64,000 bases of DNA from contig NZ_PHNC01000010.1 in NCBI RefSeq assembly GCF_003121295.1, forward strand, positions 124,001-188,000. The letters run 5' to 3'. Numbering within the stretch: the first letter of the stretch is position 1; every line of letters starts with the position of its first letter. The notes under the pieces are model-generated. The model was not told the DNA's origin, did no database searches, and was given only the letters and a program-made list of their open reading frames with translations. Made by a program: the position numbers and the translations under genes. This DNA is from Streptomyces orinoci. Its GTDB lineage: Bacteria > Actinomycetota > Actinomycetes > Streptomycetales > Streptomycetaceae. This document shows positions 24,452-34,497 of this stretch, one piece after another.

Positions 24452-26503
24452 ATGGCAGAACTCAACCGGCGCCGCTTCCTGCAGATCGCCGGAGCCACCG
24501 CCGGCTTCACCGCACTGTCCGGCAGCATCGAGCGGGCCGCCGCCATCCCGGCCGGCCGCCGCACCGGCACCCTGAAGGACGTCGAGCACATCGTGGTGCT
24601 GATGCAGGAGAACCGGTCCTTCGACCACTACTTCGGCACCCTCCGCGGCGTCCGCGGCTTCGGCGACCCCCGCCCGGTGACCCTGCCCAGCGGCAAGCCG
24701 GTCTGGCACCAGTCGGACGGCACCAAGGACGTCCTGCCGTACCACCCGGAGGCCGAGGACCTCGGGATGCAGTTCATCGCGGGCCTGGACCACGACTGGG
24801 CCGGCGGTCACCAGGCGTGGAACCACGGCAGATACGACCAGTGGATAGCGGCCAAGGGCCTGGGCACCATGGCCCATTTGACCCGCGAGGACATCCCCTT
24901 CCACTACGCGCTGGCCGACGCCTTCACCATCTGCGACTCCTACCACTGCTCCTTTATGGGCGCCACCGACCCCAACCGCTACTACATGTGGACGGGGCAC
25001 GTCGGCAACGACGGCAAGGGCGGCGGCCCGGTGCTGGGCAACCAGGAGGCCGGCTACGACTGGACCACCTACCCCGAGCGCCTGGAGAAGGCGGGCATCT
25101 CCTGGAAGATCTACCAGGACATCGGCGACGGCCTGGACGCCAAGGGCTCCTGGGGCTGGATCAATGACGCCTACCGCGGCAACTACGGCGACAACTCCCT
25201 CCTCTACTTCAACAACTACCGCAACGCCAAGCCGGGCGACGCGCTCTACGAGAAGGCCCGTACCGGCACCAACGCCAAGAACGGCGAGGGCTTCTTCGAC
25301 ATCCTCCGGGCGGATGTGAAGTCCGGGAAGCTGCCGCAGGTCTCCTGGATCGCCGCACCCGAAGCCTTCTCCGAGCACCCCAACTGGCCCGCCAACTACG
25401 GCGCCTGGTACATCTCCCAGGTGCTGGACGCGCTCACCTCCAACCCCGAGGTGTGGAGCAGGACCGCGCTCTTCATCACCTATGACGAGAACGACGGCTA
25501 CTTCGACCACGTCCTGCCGCCCTTCCCGCCGGCCGACGCCAGCCGCGGCGCCTCCACCGTGGACACCTCGCTGGACTGGTTCCGGGGCAACGCCCAGTAC
25601 GCCGAGGGCCCCTACGGCCTGGGGCAGCGGGTGCCCATGCTGGTGGTCTCGCCCTGGAGCACCGGCGGCTTCGTCTGCTCCGAGCTCTTCGACCACACCT
25701 CGGTGATCCGGTTCATGGAGCGCCGCTTCGGCGTCCACGAGCCCAATATCTCCCCCTGGCGCCGCGCCATCTGCGGCGATCTGACCTCGGCCTTCGACTT
25801 CCGGCTGCGGCACACCGCGCACCCGGAGCTGCCGGACACCGCCGGCTATGTCCCCAAGGACCACGACCGGCACAGCAGTTATGTCCCCAAGCCGCCCGCC
25901 GACCCCGCGCTGCCCAAGCAGGAGCCGGGCTCCCGCCGGACCCGTCCGCTGCCCTACGCCCCGCGGGTGGACGCGGCCGTCGCCGCCGGAACCGGCCGCA
26001 TCACCCTGACCTTCGCCGGGGGCGAGGCGGCCGGAGTGTGCTTCGCCGTCACCTCCGCCAACCGCACCGACGGCCCCTGGAGCTACACCGCCGCGGCCGG
26101 CAAGCAGCTCTCCGACACCTGGAACACCGCCTACTCCAAGGGCGATTACGACCTGACCGTGCACGGCCCCAATGGCTTCCTGCGCGCCTTCAAGGGCTCC
26201 GGCAAGGCCCATGGCCCCGAGGTGACGGCCCGGCACACCAAGCACGGCCTGCGGCTGACCCTCACCAACCCCGGTTCCACCGCCTGCCGGCTGACCCTGG
26301 TCAACGCCTATGGCGGCAAGCGGGAGACCATCAAGCTGCGCCCCGGCGCGCACCAGGAGCACACCCTCGACCTGGGGCACACCAAGCGCTGGTACGACCT
26401 GTCGGTGACCTCCGACCACGACAGCGGCTTCCTGCGCCGGTTCGCCGGACATGTGGAGAACGGTGAGCCGGGGGTGAGCGACCCGGCGCTCAGCACCCGC
26501 TGA
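24452..26503 (+). CDS. Tat-exported phosphocholine-preferring phospholipase C
   Basis: This 683-residue protein starts with a twin-arginine signal (NRRRFLQIAGATAGFTAL). The phosphoesterase domain has the family hallmarks HIVVLMQENRSFDHYFGTL, GMQFIAGLDHDWAGGHQAWN, FTICDSYHCSFMGATDPNR and SRTALFITYDENDGYFDHV, quoted in parts. Two C-terminal DUF756 beta-sandwich domains (about residues 500-590 and 595-675) match non-hemolytic PLC enzymes. The substrate would be phosphatidylcholine or sphingomyelin outside the cell. The last 14 bp overlap the convergent phenylalanine hydroxylase gene. Phosphate-regulated expression is common in the family, but no PHO box was identified. Confidence 0.95.
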   Translation: MAELNRRRFLQIAGATAGFTALSGSIERAAAIPAGRRTGTLKDVEHIVVLMQENRSFDHYFGTLRGVRGFGDPRPVTLPSGKPVWHQSDGTKDVLPYHPEAEDLGMQFIAGLDHDWAGGHQAWNHGRYDQWIAAKGLGTMAHLTREDIPFHYALADAFTICDSYHCSFMGATDPNRYYMWTGHVGNDGKGGGPVLGNQEAGYDWTTYPERLEKAGISWKIYQDIGDGLDAKGSWGWINDAYRGNYGDNSLLYFNNYRNAKPGDALYEKARTGTNAKNGEGFFDILRADVKSGKLPQVSWIAAPEAFSEHPNWPANYGAWYISQVLDALTSNPEVWSRTALFITYDENDGYFDHVLPPFPPADASRGASTVDTSLDWFRGNAQYAEGPYGLGQRVPMLVVSPWSTGGFVCSELFDHTSVIRFMERRFGVHEPNISPWRRAICGDLTSAFDFRLRHTAHPELPDTAGYVPKDHDRHSSYVPKPPADPALPKQEPGSRRTRPLPYAPRVDAAVAAGTGRITLTFAGGEAAGVCFAVTSANRTDGPWSYTAAAGKQLSDTWNTAYSKGDYDLTVHGPNGFLRAFKGSGKAHGPEVTARHTKHGLRLTLTNPGSTACRLTLVNAYGGKRETIKLRPGAHQEHTLDLGHTKRWYDLSVTSDHDSGFLRRFAGHVENGEPGVSDPALSTR

Positions 26504-27392
26504 CCCGTACCCGGGGCGGCGCAGTGATCCCCAGGCGCCGCCCCGTGTCCTCGTCGAACTCCGCCAGGAAGGGCAGCAGCACATCCCGCAGATGATCGAG
26601 GGAACGTGCGGCGAAGAGCACCGGCTGGTAGCCGGTCAGCGGATACCGGGCGGTCGCCATGGCCCGGATGTCCAACTCCCTTACCCGGCACCGGTGGAGC
26701 GCGGCGAGCTCACCGTAGGAGGAGAGCAGGGCCGCGCCAAATGCCCTGATCCCCCCGGCCTCCTGGACCACCCCCAGCTCCAGGGTGAACCAGTAGACGC
26801 GGTTGACCAGATCGAGCGCCTCGGGGGTACGCACCCGGTTGGCCGCCCGGCCCACCGCGCGGTAGAGCTCGGCGAACTCGGGCGAGACCAGGTGCAGTCC
26901 ATGCCCCAGCACATCGTGGATCACATCCGGCTCCGGGGTGTAGAGCGGCAGGGCGGGATGCCGGACGAACTGCACGGCGTGGAAGTAGCCATGCTCCAGG
27001 GCACCCAGGAAGAGCCGGTTGGGCACCACTCCGCCGGCCGGGGTCAGCCGGAACCCGGTGCGCTCGGCCAGCCGCGCGGAGACCTCCCGGTGCTGGGGGA
27101 TCCGCTCGGCCGGAATGCCCGCCTCCGCCCAGGCCGACAGCAGCGCCCGGCAGGCGTGTTCCCGGTGCGCGGCGGTCAGTGCCGCGCACACCGTGCGCCA
27201 AGTGGCCTGCTCCGCCGGGGTGTAGACCACCGGCGGTGAGGGATCGCCCAGCCGGTGCCCCCGGGCCGCCGCCACAATGGCCTCGCGGCGCCGCAGATAG
27301 CGGGGGTCGCTGCGGCCGGGGTGCCGGCGGGCCGGGCCCAGGCGGCCGTCCGGGGAAACCGGGGTACGGTCGTCACTCCACGTTCTGCCCAT
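26490..27392 (-). CDS. phhA: phenylalanine 4-monooxygenase
   Basis: This 300-residue enzyme hydroxylates phenylalanine to tyrosine using tetrahydropterin and Fe(II). The iron ligands are in PEPDVIHDVLGHGLHL (HDVLGH: two His) and the Glu in the following VYWFTLELGVVQEAGG. Other family blocks are IPQHREVSARLAERTGF and VPNRLFLGALEHGYFHAVQF. The start is the ATG at 27392 (MGRTWSDD), 31 bp after the stop of the upstream phosphatase gene. An ATG at 27476 would overlap that gene and adds no similarity. No clear ribosome site is visible. Length fits bacterial PAH. Confidence 0.93.
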   Translation of the reverse strand: MGRTWSDDRTPVSPDGRLGPARRHPGRSDPRYLRRREAIVAAARGHRLGDPSPPVVYTPAEQATWRTVCAALTAAHREHACRALLSAWAEAGIPAERIPQHREVSARLAERTGFRLTPAGGVVPNRLFLGALEHGYFHAVQFVRHPALPLYTPEPDVIHDVLGHGLHLVSPEFAELYRAVGRAANRVRTPEALDLVNRVYWFTLELGVVQEAGGIRAFGAALLSSYGELAALHRCRVRELDIRAMATARYPLTGYQPVLFAARSLDHLRDVLLPFLAEFDEDTGRRLGITAPPRVRVSGC

Positions 27393-27423
27393 GGCACTCA
27401 ATGTGCCCAGGCGGTCCGGCGTT

Positions 27424-28596
27424 TCACTCCCCGCCGGCGCCGGTGTGCATAAGGTTGCGCAAATGGTGGCCCTCATGGGCGACCGGCATCCGCTGCACCG
27501 CGATCAGGGCGGCGTCATCGCCCAGCCGCCCGCCCGCGTGGGCCAGCAGGTCCCGGTGCAGATGATGCAGCAGCGCCTCGGGGCTGTGGCCGGTCCACTG
27601 GGCGACCCGGTCGGCCAGCGGATAGAACTCCCCCTGCCGGTTACGGGCCTCGATCACCCCGTCGGTGTAGAGCAGCAGGATGTCCCCGGTGCCGAAACGG
27701 AAGGAGTCCACCGACTCCTCCCCCGGCCCCATGCCATGGATGCCCAACGGTGGTGCGGGATGCGGGCTTTCCAGCACCACGACGGTGCCGCCGCCGAGCA
27801 ACAGGGGCGGCGGATGGCCGCAGTTGGTCATCCGGATCAGCGGAAGATCGTCGGCGAGGTCCAGCAGCAGGGCGGTGGTGAAGTGCTCCTCCGGGTCGGC
27901 GGCCACCTCCACAAAGTCGTTCAGATACTGGCAGACGCTGTGGTCCAGGGCGGCAGCCAGCGAGGGCAGCGTCTCGTGCTGGGTGGCGGCCTGCCGGAAG
28001 GCACCCAGCAGCAGGGCGGACTCGCCGATGGCGGCCAGGCCCTTGCCCCGTACATCACCGATGATCATGCGGGTGCCGCCGGGCACCCGGGTGGCGGTGT
28101 AGAGATCCCCGCCGATATGCGCCTCGTCCTCGGCGGCCAGATACAGCGAGGCGATCCGCAAGGGCCCTATCCGCTGCGGCAGCGGCCTCAGCAGGGCCTG
28201 CTGGGCGGCCTCGGCCACCGACTGCACCTGGGCCAGCTGCCGCACCCGGCGCTCGCGTACCGCGCAGTAGAACACGATCAACGCGGAGAGCAGCGCCAGG
28301 GCCACCATCTGGGCGATGTGATTGGTGGTGGTCAGCCCGCCGTGCAGGGCCGCTATGACAATCTGGGCCAGCTCGGCCAGCGCCCCGACGGCGGCGACCA
28401 TCCAAGGACCGCCGAAGGAAGCGGTCAGCGCCGGGGCTATCACCAGCAGCGGCCCCAGGTGCACATTGGTCCCGGTATGCACATCCACCACGGCGATCGC
28501 CACGATCAGCAGGACCGGCATCGCCATCAGTGCGGGGCTCGACTGCCATGGCTGCCCACGGTCCGCCAAGCGCTGTCGAAGGTCCACGTCATCCAC
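27424..28596 (-). CDS. membrane-anchored SpoIIE-type protein phosphatase
   Basis: This 390-residue protein has three or four N-terminal membrane helices (about residues 22-115: MAMPVLLIVAIAVVDV, LLVIAPALTASFGGPWMVAA, HIAQMVALALLSALIVFYCA) and then a SpoIIE/PP2C domain. The domain holds LLRPLPQRIGPLRIASLYL, the metal motifs IGGDLYTA and IIGDVRGKG, and LLYTDGVIEARN near the end. It probably dephosphorylates an anti-anti-sigma factor in response to a membrane signal. The start taken is GTG at 28596 (VDDVDLRQRL) behind GGGG; the frame is open upstream but unsupported. phhA follows 31 bp downstream. Confidence 0.87.
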   Translation of the reverse strand: MDDVDLRQRLADRGQPWQSSPALMAMPVLLIVAIAVVDVHTGTNVHLGPLLVIAPALTASFGGPWMVAAVGALAELAQIVIAALHGGLTTTNHIAQMVALALLSALIVFYCAVRERRVRQLAQVQSVAEAAQQALLRPLPQRIGPLRIASLYLAAEDEAHIGGDLYTATRVPGGTRMIIGDVRGKGLAAIGESALLLGAFRQAATQHETLPSLAAALDHSVCQYLNDFVEVAADPEEHFTTALLLDLADDLPLIRMTNCGHPPPLLLGGGTVVVLESPHPAPPLGIHGMGPGEESVDSFRFGTGDILLLYTDGVIEARNRQGEFYPLADRVAQWTGHSPEALLHHLHRDLLAHAGGRLGDDAALIAVQRMPVAHEGHHLRNLMHTGAGGE

Positions 28597-28793
28597 TCTG
28601 CCCCAGCGGCGCGCCGCGCACGACCGGCGGGCGGACCATCCGGCGGGCGGCATATCCATCACCGGAGTCGTTGGCACCGCGCCAGGGACATGGGTGCTCA
28701 AGCCCGTGTCATCCGGCTTCGCCGGCGGAAGCGGCCGGCGCCCCGCCGGAAACCGCCCCCACCGGCCGGGCCCCGGCCGATAGCGTCGTGGCC

Positions 28794-29597
28794 ATGACGA
28801 CCTCCGAACCGCTGAGCGGGGTGAGCCGCACCGCCATCGCCGTCGCCCGGGTCCGCGCGCGGGAGAGCGAGCGGCCCGACGGCCTGTTCCGGGACCCCTG
28901 CGCGGCGGCCTTCGTCGCGGCCTCCGGGTATCCGACGAGCGGACGGCCCGGCCCCTTCGCCCTGGCCCTCGCCCACCACACGGTGCTGCGCACCCGCTTC
29001 TACGACGACAGCCTGCTGGCCGCCGCGGACTCCGGCTGCCGCCAGGTGGTACTGCTGGCGGCCGGCCTGGACGCCCGTGCCTACCGGCTCGACTGGCCGC
29101 CCGGGCTGCGGCTCCATGAACTCGACCTGCCGCCGGTGCTGGACTTCAAGCACCACGTCCTGGCCGGGCTGGACGTCCGGCCCCGGTGTATACGCACCCC
29201 GTTGCCGGTGGATCTGCTGGACCCCGGCTGGCCGGACCGGCTGACCGGCGCCGGCTTCGACCCGGCCGAGCGGACCGCCTGGCTGGTGGAGGGCCTGCTG
29301 ATGTATCTCACCGCCGAGCAGGCGGCCACCTTGCTGGAGACGGTCGGCCGGCTCTCCGCCCCCGGCAGCCGGCTGATGGTCGAACGCGGCCGCGACCCCT
29401 CCGTGGGAGCGGACGATCCCAGCATCGGCCATATCACCTCGCTCTGGCGGGGCGGGCTGGGCCCGGGTCTGACCGACTGGCTCGGCGACCATGGCTGGCG
29501 GGTGACCACCCATCCCGCCACGGATCTGGCCGACCGCTACAACCGCCCGGGCCCGACCCCGCCCAGCGGCGGGTTCCTCACCGCGACGATTGGCTGA
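28794..29597 (+). CDS. class I SAM-dependent methyltransferase (leucine carboxymethyltransferase-like, TIGR00027 type)
   Basis: This 267-residue protein shows the actinobacterial PPM1/TIGR00027 pattern: VSRTAIAVARVRARES near the start, FRDPCAAAFVA, RTRFYDD, the SAM-binding VVLLAAGLDARAYRLDW, ELDLPPVLDFK, and AWLVEGLLMYLTAEQAATLL. It transfers methyl groups from SAM; the substrate is unknown (a carboxylate or natural-product hydroxyl is typical). The start is the ATG at 28794, where the family sequence begins. A terminator hairpin follows 11 bp after the stop. Confidence 0.92.
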   Translation: MTTSEPLSGVSRTAIAVARVRARESERPDGLFRDPCAAAFVAASGYPTSGRPGPFALALAHHTVLRTRFYDDSLLAAADSGCRQVVLLAAGLDARAYRLDWPPGLRLHELDLPPVLDFKHHVLAGLDVRPRCIRTPLPVDLLDPGWPDRLTGAGFDPAERTAWLVEGLLMYLTAEQAATLLETVGRLSAPGSRLMVERGRDPSVGADDPSIGHITSLWRGGLGPGLTDWLGDHGWRVTTHPATDLADRYNRPGPTPPSGGFLTATIG

Positions 29598-29608
29598 CCC
29601 CGGTCACC

Positions 29609-29629
29609 GGCGCCCGCTTGCCGGGCGCC
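29609..29629. terminator. terminator hairpin after the methyltransferase gene
   Basis: GGCGCCCG (29609-29616) pairs perfectly with CGGGCGCC (29622-29629) over a 5-nt loop, 11 bp past the stop. Confidence 0.65.
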
Positions 29630-29700
29630 GCCTCCGGCTGATGCGCGACCGTACGCCGCCTGCCGAACACCATCCAACTCCCCTGTGCAGCCCCTGGGTT

Positions 29701-29722
29701 GACCGCTGTCCGCCCAGCGGTC
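29701..29722. other. 8-bp hairpin in the kdp leader region
   Basis: GACCGCTG (29701-29708) pairs with CAGCGGTC (29715-29722). It lies in the 329-bp gap between the methyltransferase gene and the first kdp frame. No c-di-AMP riboswitch (ydaO type) could be made out in this gap. An AT-richer patch at about 29860-29900 is the likely promoter. Confidence 0.4.
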
Positions 29723-29926
29723 CCGGGCCCCCACCCCGTCCGCCGGGTCCGCCCGCGGCACTTCCGGCCCACCCGCGCCGGGGCGCGGACGCCCCCACGC
29801 GCCGATGTTTCACAAGCGCTCTTCGGCCACCCTCGTGTTCCTCAAGACCATCACAGGTGTCCGCTATTACCGTTTCCTCCACGCAGTGATCAGAAAAGGA
29901 CATCGGAGCAAGGGGTGTTATCGCCC

Positions 29927-30010
29927 ATGGCGGACCTGGCATTCACCGGCCTCACCATCCTGGCCTTCATCCTGCTCGGCCTGGCGGTCAAGGGGGTTGA
30001 GCGGCTGTGA
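29927..30010 (+). CDS. 27-aa membrane peptide upstream of kdpF
   Basis: The ATG at 29927 opens a 27-residue single-helix peptide: [20 protein letters not shown] then VKGVERL. Its stop overlaps the kdpF start (GTGA at 30007), implying translational coupling. It resembles kdpF in size and hydrophobicity but ends with a different charged tail. It may be a second small Kdp subunit or a duplicated KdpF. Similar peptides before kdpF are known to me only as unnamed actinobacterial proteins. Confidence 0.6.
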   Translation: MADLAFTGLTILAFILLGLAVKGVERL

Positions 30011-30096
30011 GCGCGGAGAACGTCATCGGGCTGGTCACCGCCGTGGGCCTCTTGCTCTACCTGGTCTTCTGCCTGCTCTTCCCGGAGAGGTTCTGA
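30007..30096 (+). CDS. kdpF: K+-transporting ATPase small subunit KdpF
   Basis: This 29-residue single-span peptide ([20 protein letters not shown] then FCLLFPERF) has the KdpF signature FPERF at the end. KdpF stabilises the KdpABC complex in the membrane. It starts with GTG overlapping the previous stop, and its TGA overlaps the kdpA ATG (ATGA at 30096), so the small genes and kdpA are tightly coupled. Confidence 0.85.
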   Translation: MSAENVIGLVTAVGLLLYLVFCLLFPERF

Positions 30097-31759
30097 TGAA
30101 CGACACCCTCGCGGGCTGGCTGCAGATCCTCGCCCTGGCCGGCGCCCTCGCCCTGACCCACCGGCCACTGGGCGACCACCTCGCCCACTGCCTGACCAAC
30201 TCCCGGCATCTGCGCCCGGAACGGCTGGTCTACCGGGCCGGCGGTGTCAACGCCGGGACCGACCAGACCTGGGCCGTCTATCTGCGCGCCATGCTGGCGT
30301 TCTCCCTGGTGTCGGTGTTGTTCCTGTATGCCTTCCTGCGGCTGCAGAACCAGCTGCCGCTGTCCCTGGGGACGCGGCCGATGCCCCCTGACCAGGCGTT
30401 CGACACCGCCGCCTCCTTTGTCACCAACACCAACTGGCAGTCCTACTCGGGCGAATCGGCCCTGGGCCATCTGGTGCAGATGGCCGGTCTGGCGGTGCAG
30501 AACTTTGTCTCGGCGGCCGTGGGCATCGCCATTGTCGCCACCCTGATCCGCGGCTTCACCCGGCAACGGACCGACCGGGTGGGCAACTTCTGGGTGGACC
30601 TCACCCGGATCACCCTGCGGGTGCTGCTGCCCCTCGCCTTTGTCTTCGCCATGGTGCTGGTGGCGGCCGGGGTGATCCAGAACTTCCATGGCGCGCACTC
30701 GGTGACCACCATCGCCGGGCAGCACCAGAGCATCACCGGCGGCCCGGTGGCCTCCCAGGAGGCCATCAAGGAACTGGGCACCAACGGCGGCGGGTTCTAC
30801 AACGCCAACTCCGCCCATCCGCTGGAGAACCCCACCGGCTTCACCAACCTCGCCGAGATCTATCTGATGCTGGTGATCCCTTTCTCGCTGCCCCGTACCT
30901 TCGGCACCATGACCGGCGACCGCCGCCAGGGCCATGCCCTGCTCGCCGTGATGGCACTGATCTGGGCCGCCTCGGTGGCCGTGGCCACCGCCAACGAACT
31001 GCACAGTGTGAGCAGTCCGGCCGGGCACGCGGCGGGCGGGATGCTGGAGGGCAAGGAGCAGCGGTTCGGGATCTGGGGGTCGGTGCTGTTCGCCGTCTCC
31101 ACCACGCTCACCTCCTGCGGCGCGGTCAACTCCGCGCACGATTCCTTCTCCCCGGGCGGCGGTGGCCTGCTGATCTTCAATATGATGCTGGGCGAGATCG
31201 CCCCCGGCGGCACCGGTTCCGGGCTCTACGGCATCCTCGTCCTGGCCGTGGTGGCGGTGTTCGTGGCCGGACTGATGGTCGGCCGCACCCCCGAGTACCT
31301 GGGCAAGAAGCTGGGCAGCCGGGAGATGAAGTTCGCCTCGCTCTACATCCTCACCACCCCGGCCCTGGTGCTGGCCGGCTCCGGCATCGCCATGGCGTTG
31401 CCCGGGCAGCGGGCGGCCATGGCCAACCCGGGGCCGCATGGCTTCTCCGAGGTGCTCTACGCCTTCACCTCCGCGGCCAACAACAATGGCTCGGCCTTCG
31501 CCGGACTGTCCGCCAACACCGTCTGGTACAACACCGCGCTCGGCCTGGTGATGATCTTCGGCCGTTTTCTGCCGATGGTCTTCGTCCTGGCCCTGGCCGG
31601 GTCGCTGGCCCGGCAGCGCCCGGTGCCGGTGACGGCCGGCACCCTGCCCACCCACCGGCCGCAGTTCGTCGGCCTGCTGACCGGGGTGATCCTGATCGTG
31701 GTCGGCCTGACCTTCTTCCCGGCCCTGGCACTGGGCCCGCTGGCGGAAGGACTGCACTG

Positions 31760-31760
<1 letters not shown>
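30096..31760 (+). CDS. kdpA: K+-transporting ATPase, potassium-binding subunit KdpA
   Basis: This 554-residue membrane channel-like subunit selects and passes K+. It has ten or more helices. Selectivity-filter loops are recognisable: [35 protein letters not shown] (in parts), [14 protein letters not shown] and [14 protein letters not shown]. It starts at the ATG overlapping the kdpF stop, and its TGA overlaps the kdpB ATG. The operon is expected to be induced at low potassium or high osmolarity, but see kdpD. Confidence 0.97.
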
Positions 31761-33826
<2,066 letters not shown>

Positions 33827-33846
33827 CGGCAGAAAGCAGACACCCC

Positions 33847-34497
33847 ATGCTCGTCCGCCTGCCGCCCATGATGCGGCGTCATCTGTCCGCCCTGCGCATG
33901 CTGTTGGTGTTCACCGCCGTCACCGGCCTCGCCTATCCGCTGGCCGTCACCGGCCTCGCCCAGCTGGCCTTCGCGCATCACGCCAACGGCTCGCTGATCG
34001 AGGAGCACGGCAGGCCGGTGGCCTCGGCGCTGCTGGGCCAGAGCTTCGCCCTGCCCAAGCGGAATCCGGCCGACGCGGGGGAACAACTCCGGCCTGACCC
34101 ACGGTGGTTCCAGCCCCGGCCATCGGCCGCCGACGCGGGCAAGGGCGCCGGCCCCTATGACCCGCTGGCCTCCGGCGCCTCCAATCTGGGGCCCGCCAAC
34201 CAGGTCCTGGTCAAGGAGGTGGCCGCCCGGCGGGCCGCGGTCGCCGCCTTTGACGGGGTGCCTCCGGAGTCGGTGCCCGCGGACGCGCTGACCGCCAGTG
34301 GTTCGGGCCTCGACCCGGATATCTCCCCCGCCTACGCCGAGGAGCAGGCCAACCGTGTGGCCCGGGCCCGCGGGCTGTCCCCGGTGGTAGTGCGCCGGCT
34401 GGTCGCGGCCCGTCAACAGGGCCGCTCCCTGGGGTTCCTGGGCAGCCCGCATGTCAATGTGGTCGAGCTCAACCACGCGCTGGCCGCACTTCACTGA
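33847..34497 (+). CDS. kdpC: K+-transporting ATPase subunit KdpC
   Basis: This 216-residue protein has one N-terminal membrane helix (ALRMLLVFTAVTGLAYPLAV) and a periplasmic-type domain with the KdpC blocks GSASNLGPANQ-like SGASNLGPANQVL, DALTASGSGLDPDISPAYAE (in part) and GRSLGFLGSPHVNVVELN. It assists K+ and ATP handling by KdpAB. It follows kdpB by 20 bp. Its 3' end overlaps the convergent kdpD by 7 bp. Confidence 0.96.
   Translation: MLVRLPPMMRRHLSALRMLLVFTAVTGLAYPLAVTGLAQLAFAHHANGSLIEEHGRPVASALLGQSFALPKRNPADAGEQLRPDPRWFQPRPSAADAGKGAGPYDPLASGASNLGPANQVLVKEVAARRAAVAAFDGVPPESVPADALTASGSGLDPDISPAYAEEQANRVARARGLSPVVVRRLVAARQQGRSLGFLGSPHVNVVELNHALAALH

Noticed and set aside
29598..29926. c-di-AMP riboswitch upstream of kdp
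   Set aside because: I could not find the conserved ydaO-type core; only a simple 8-bp hairpin is visible.
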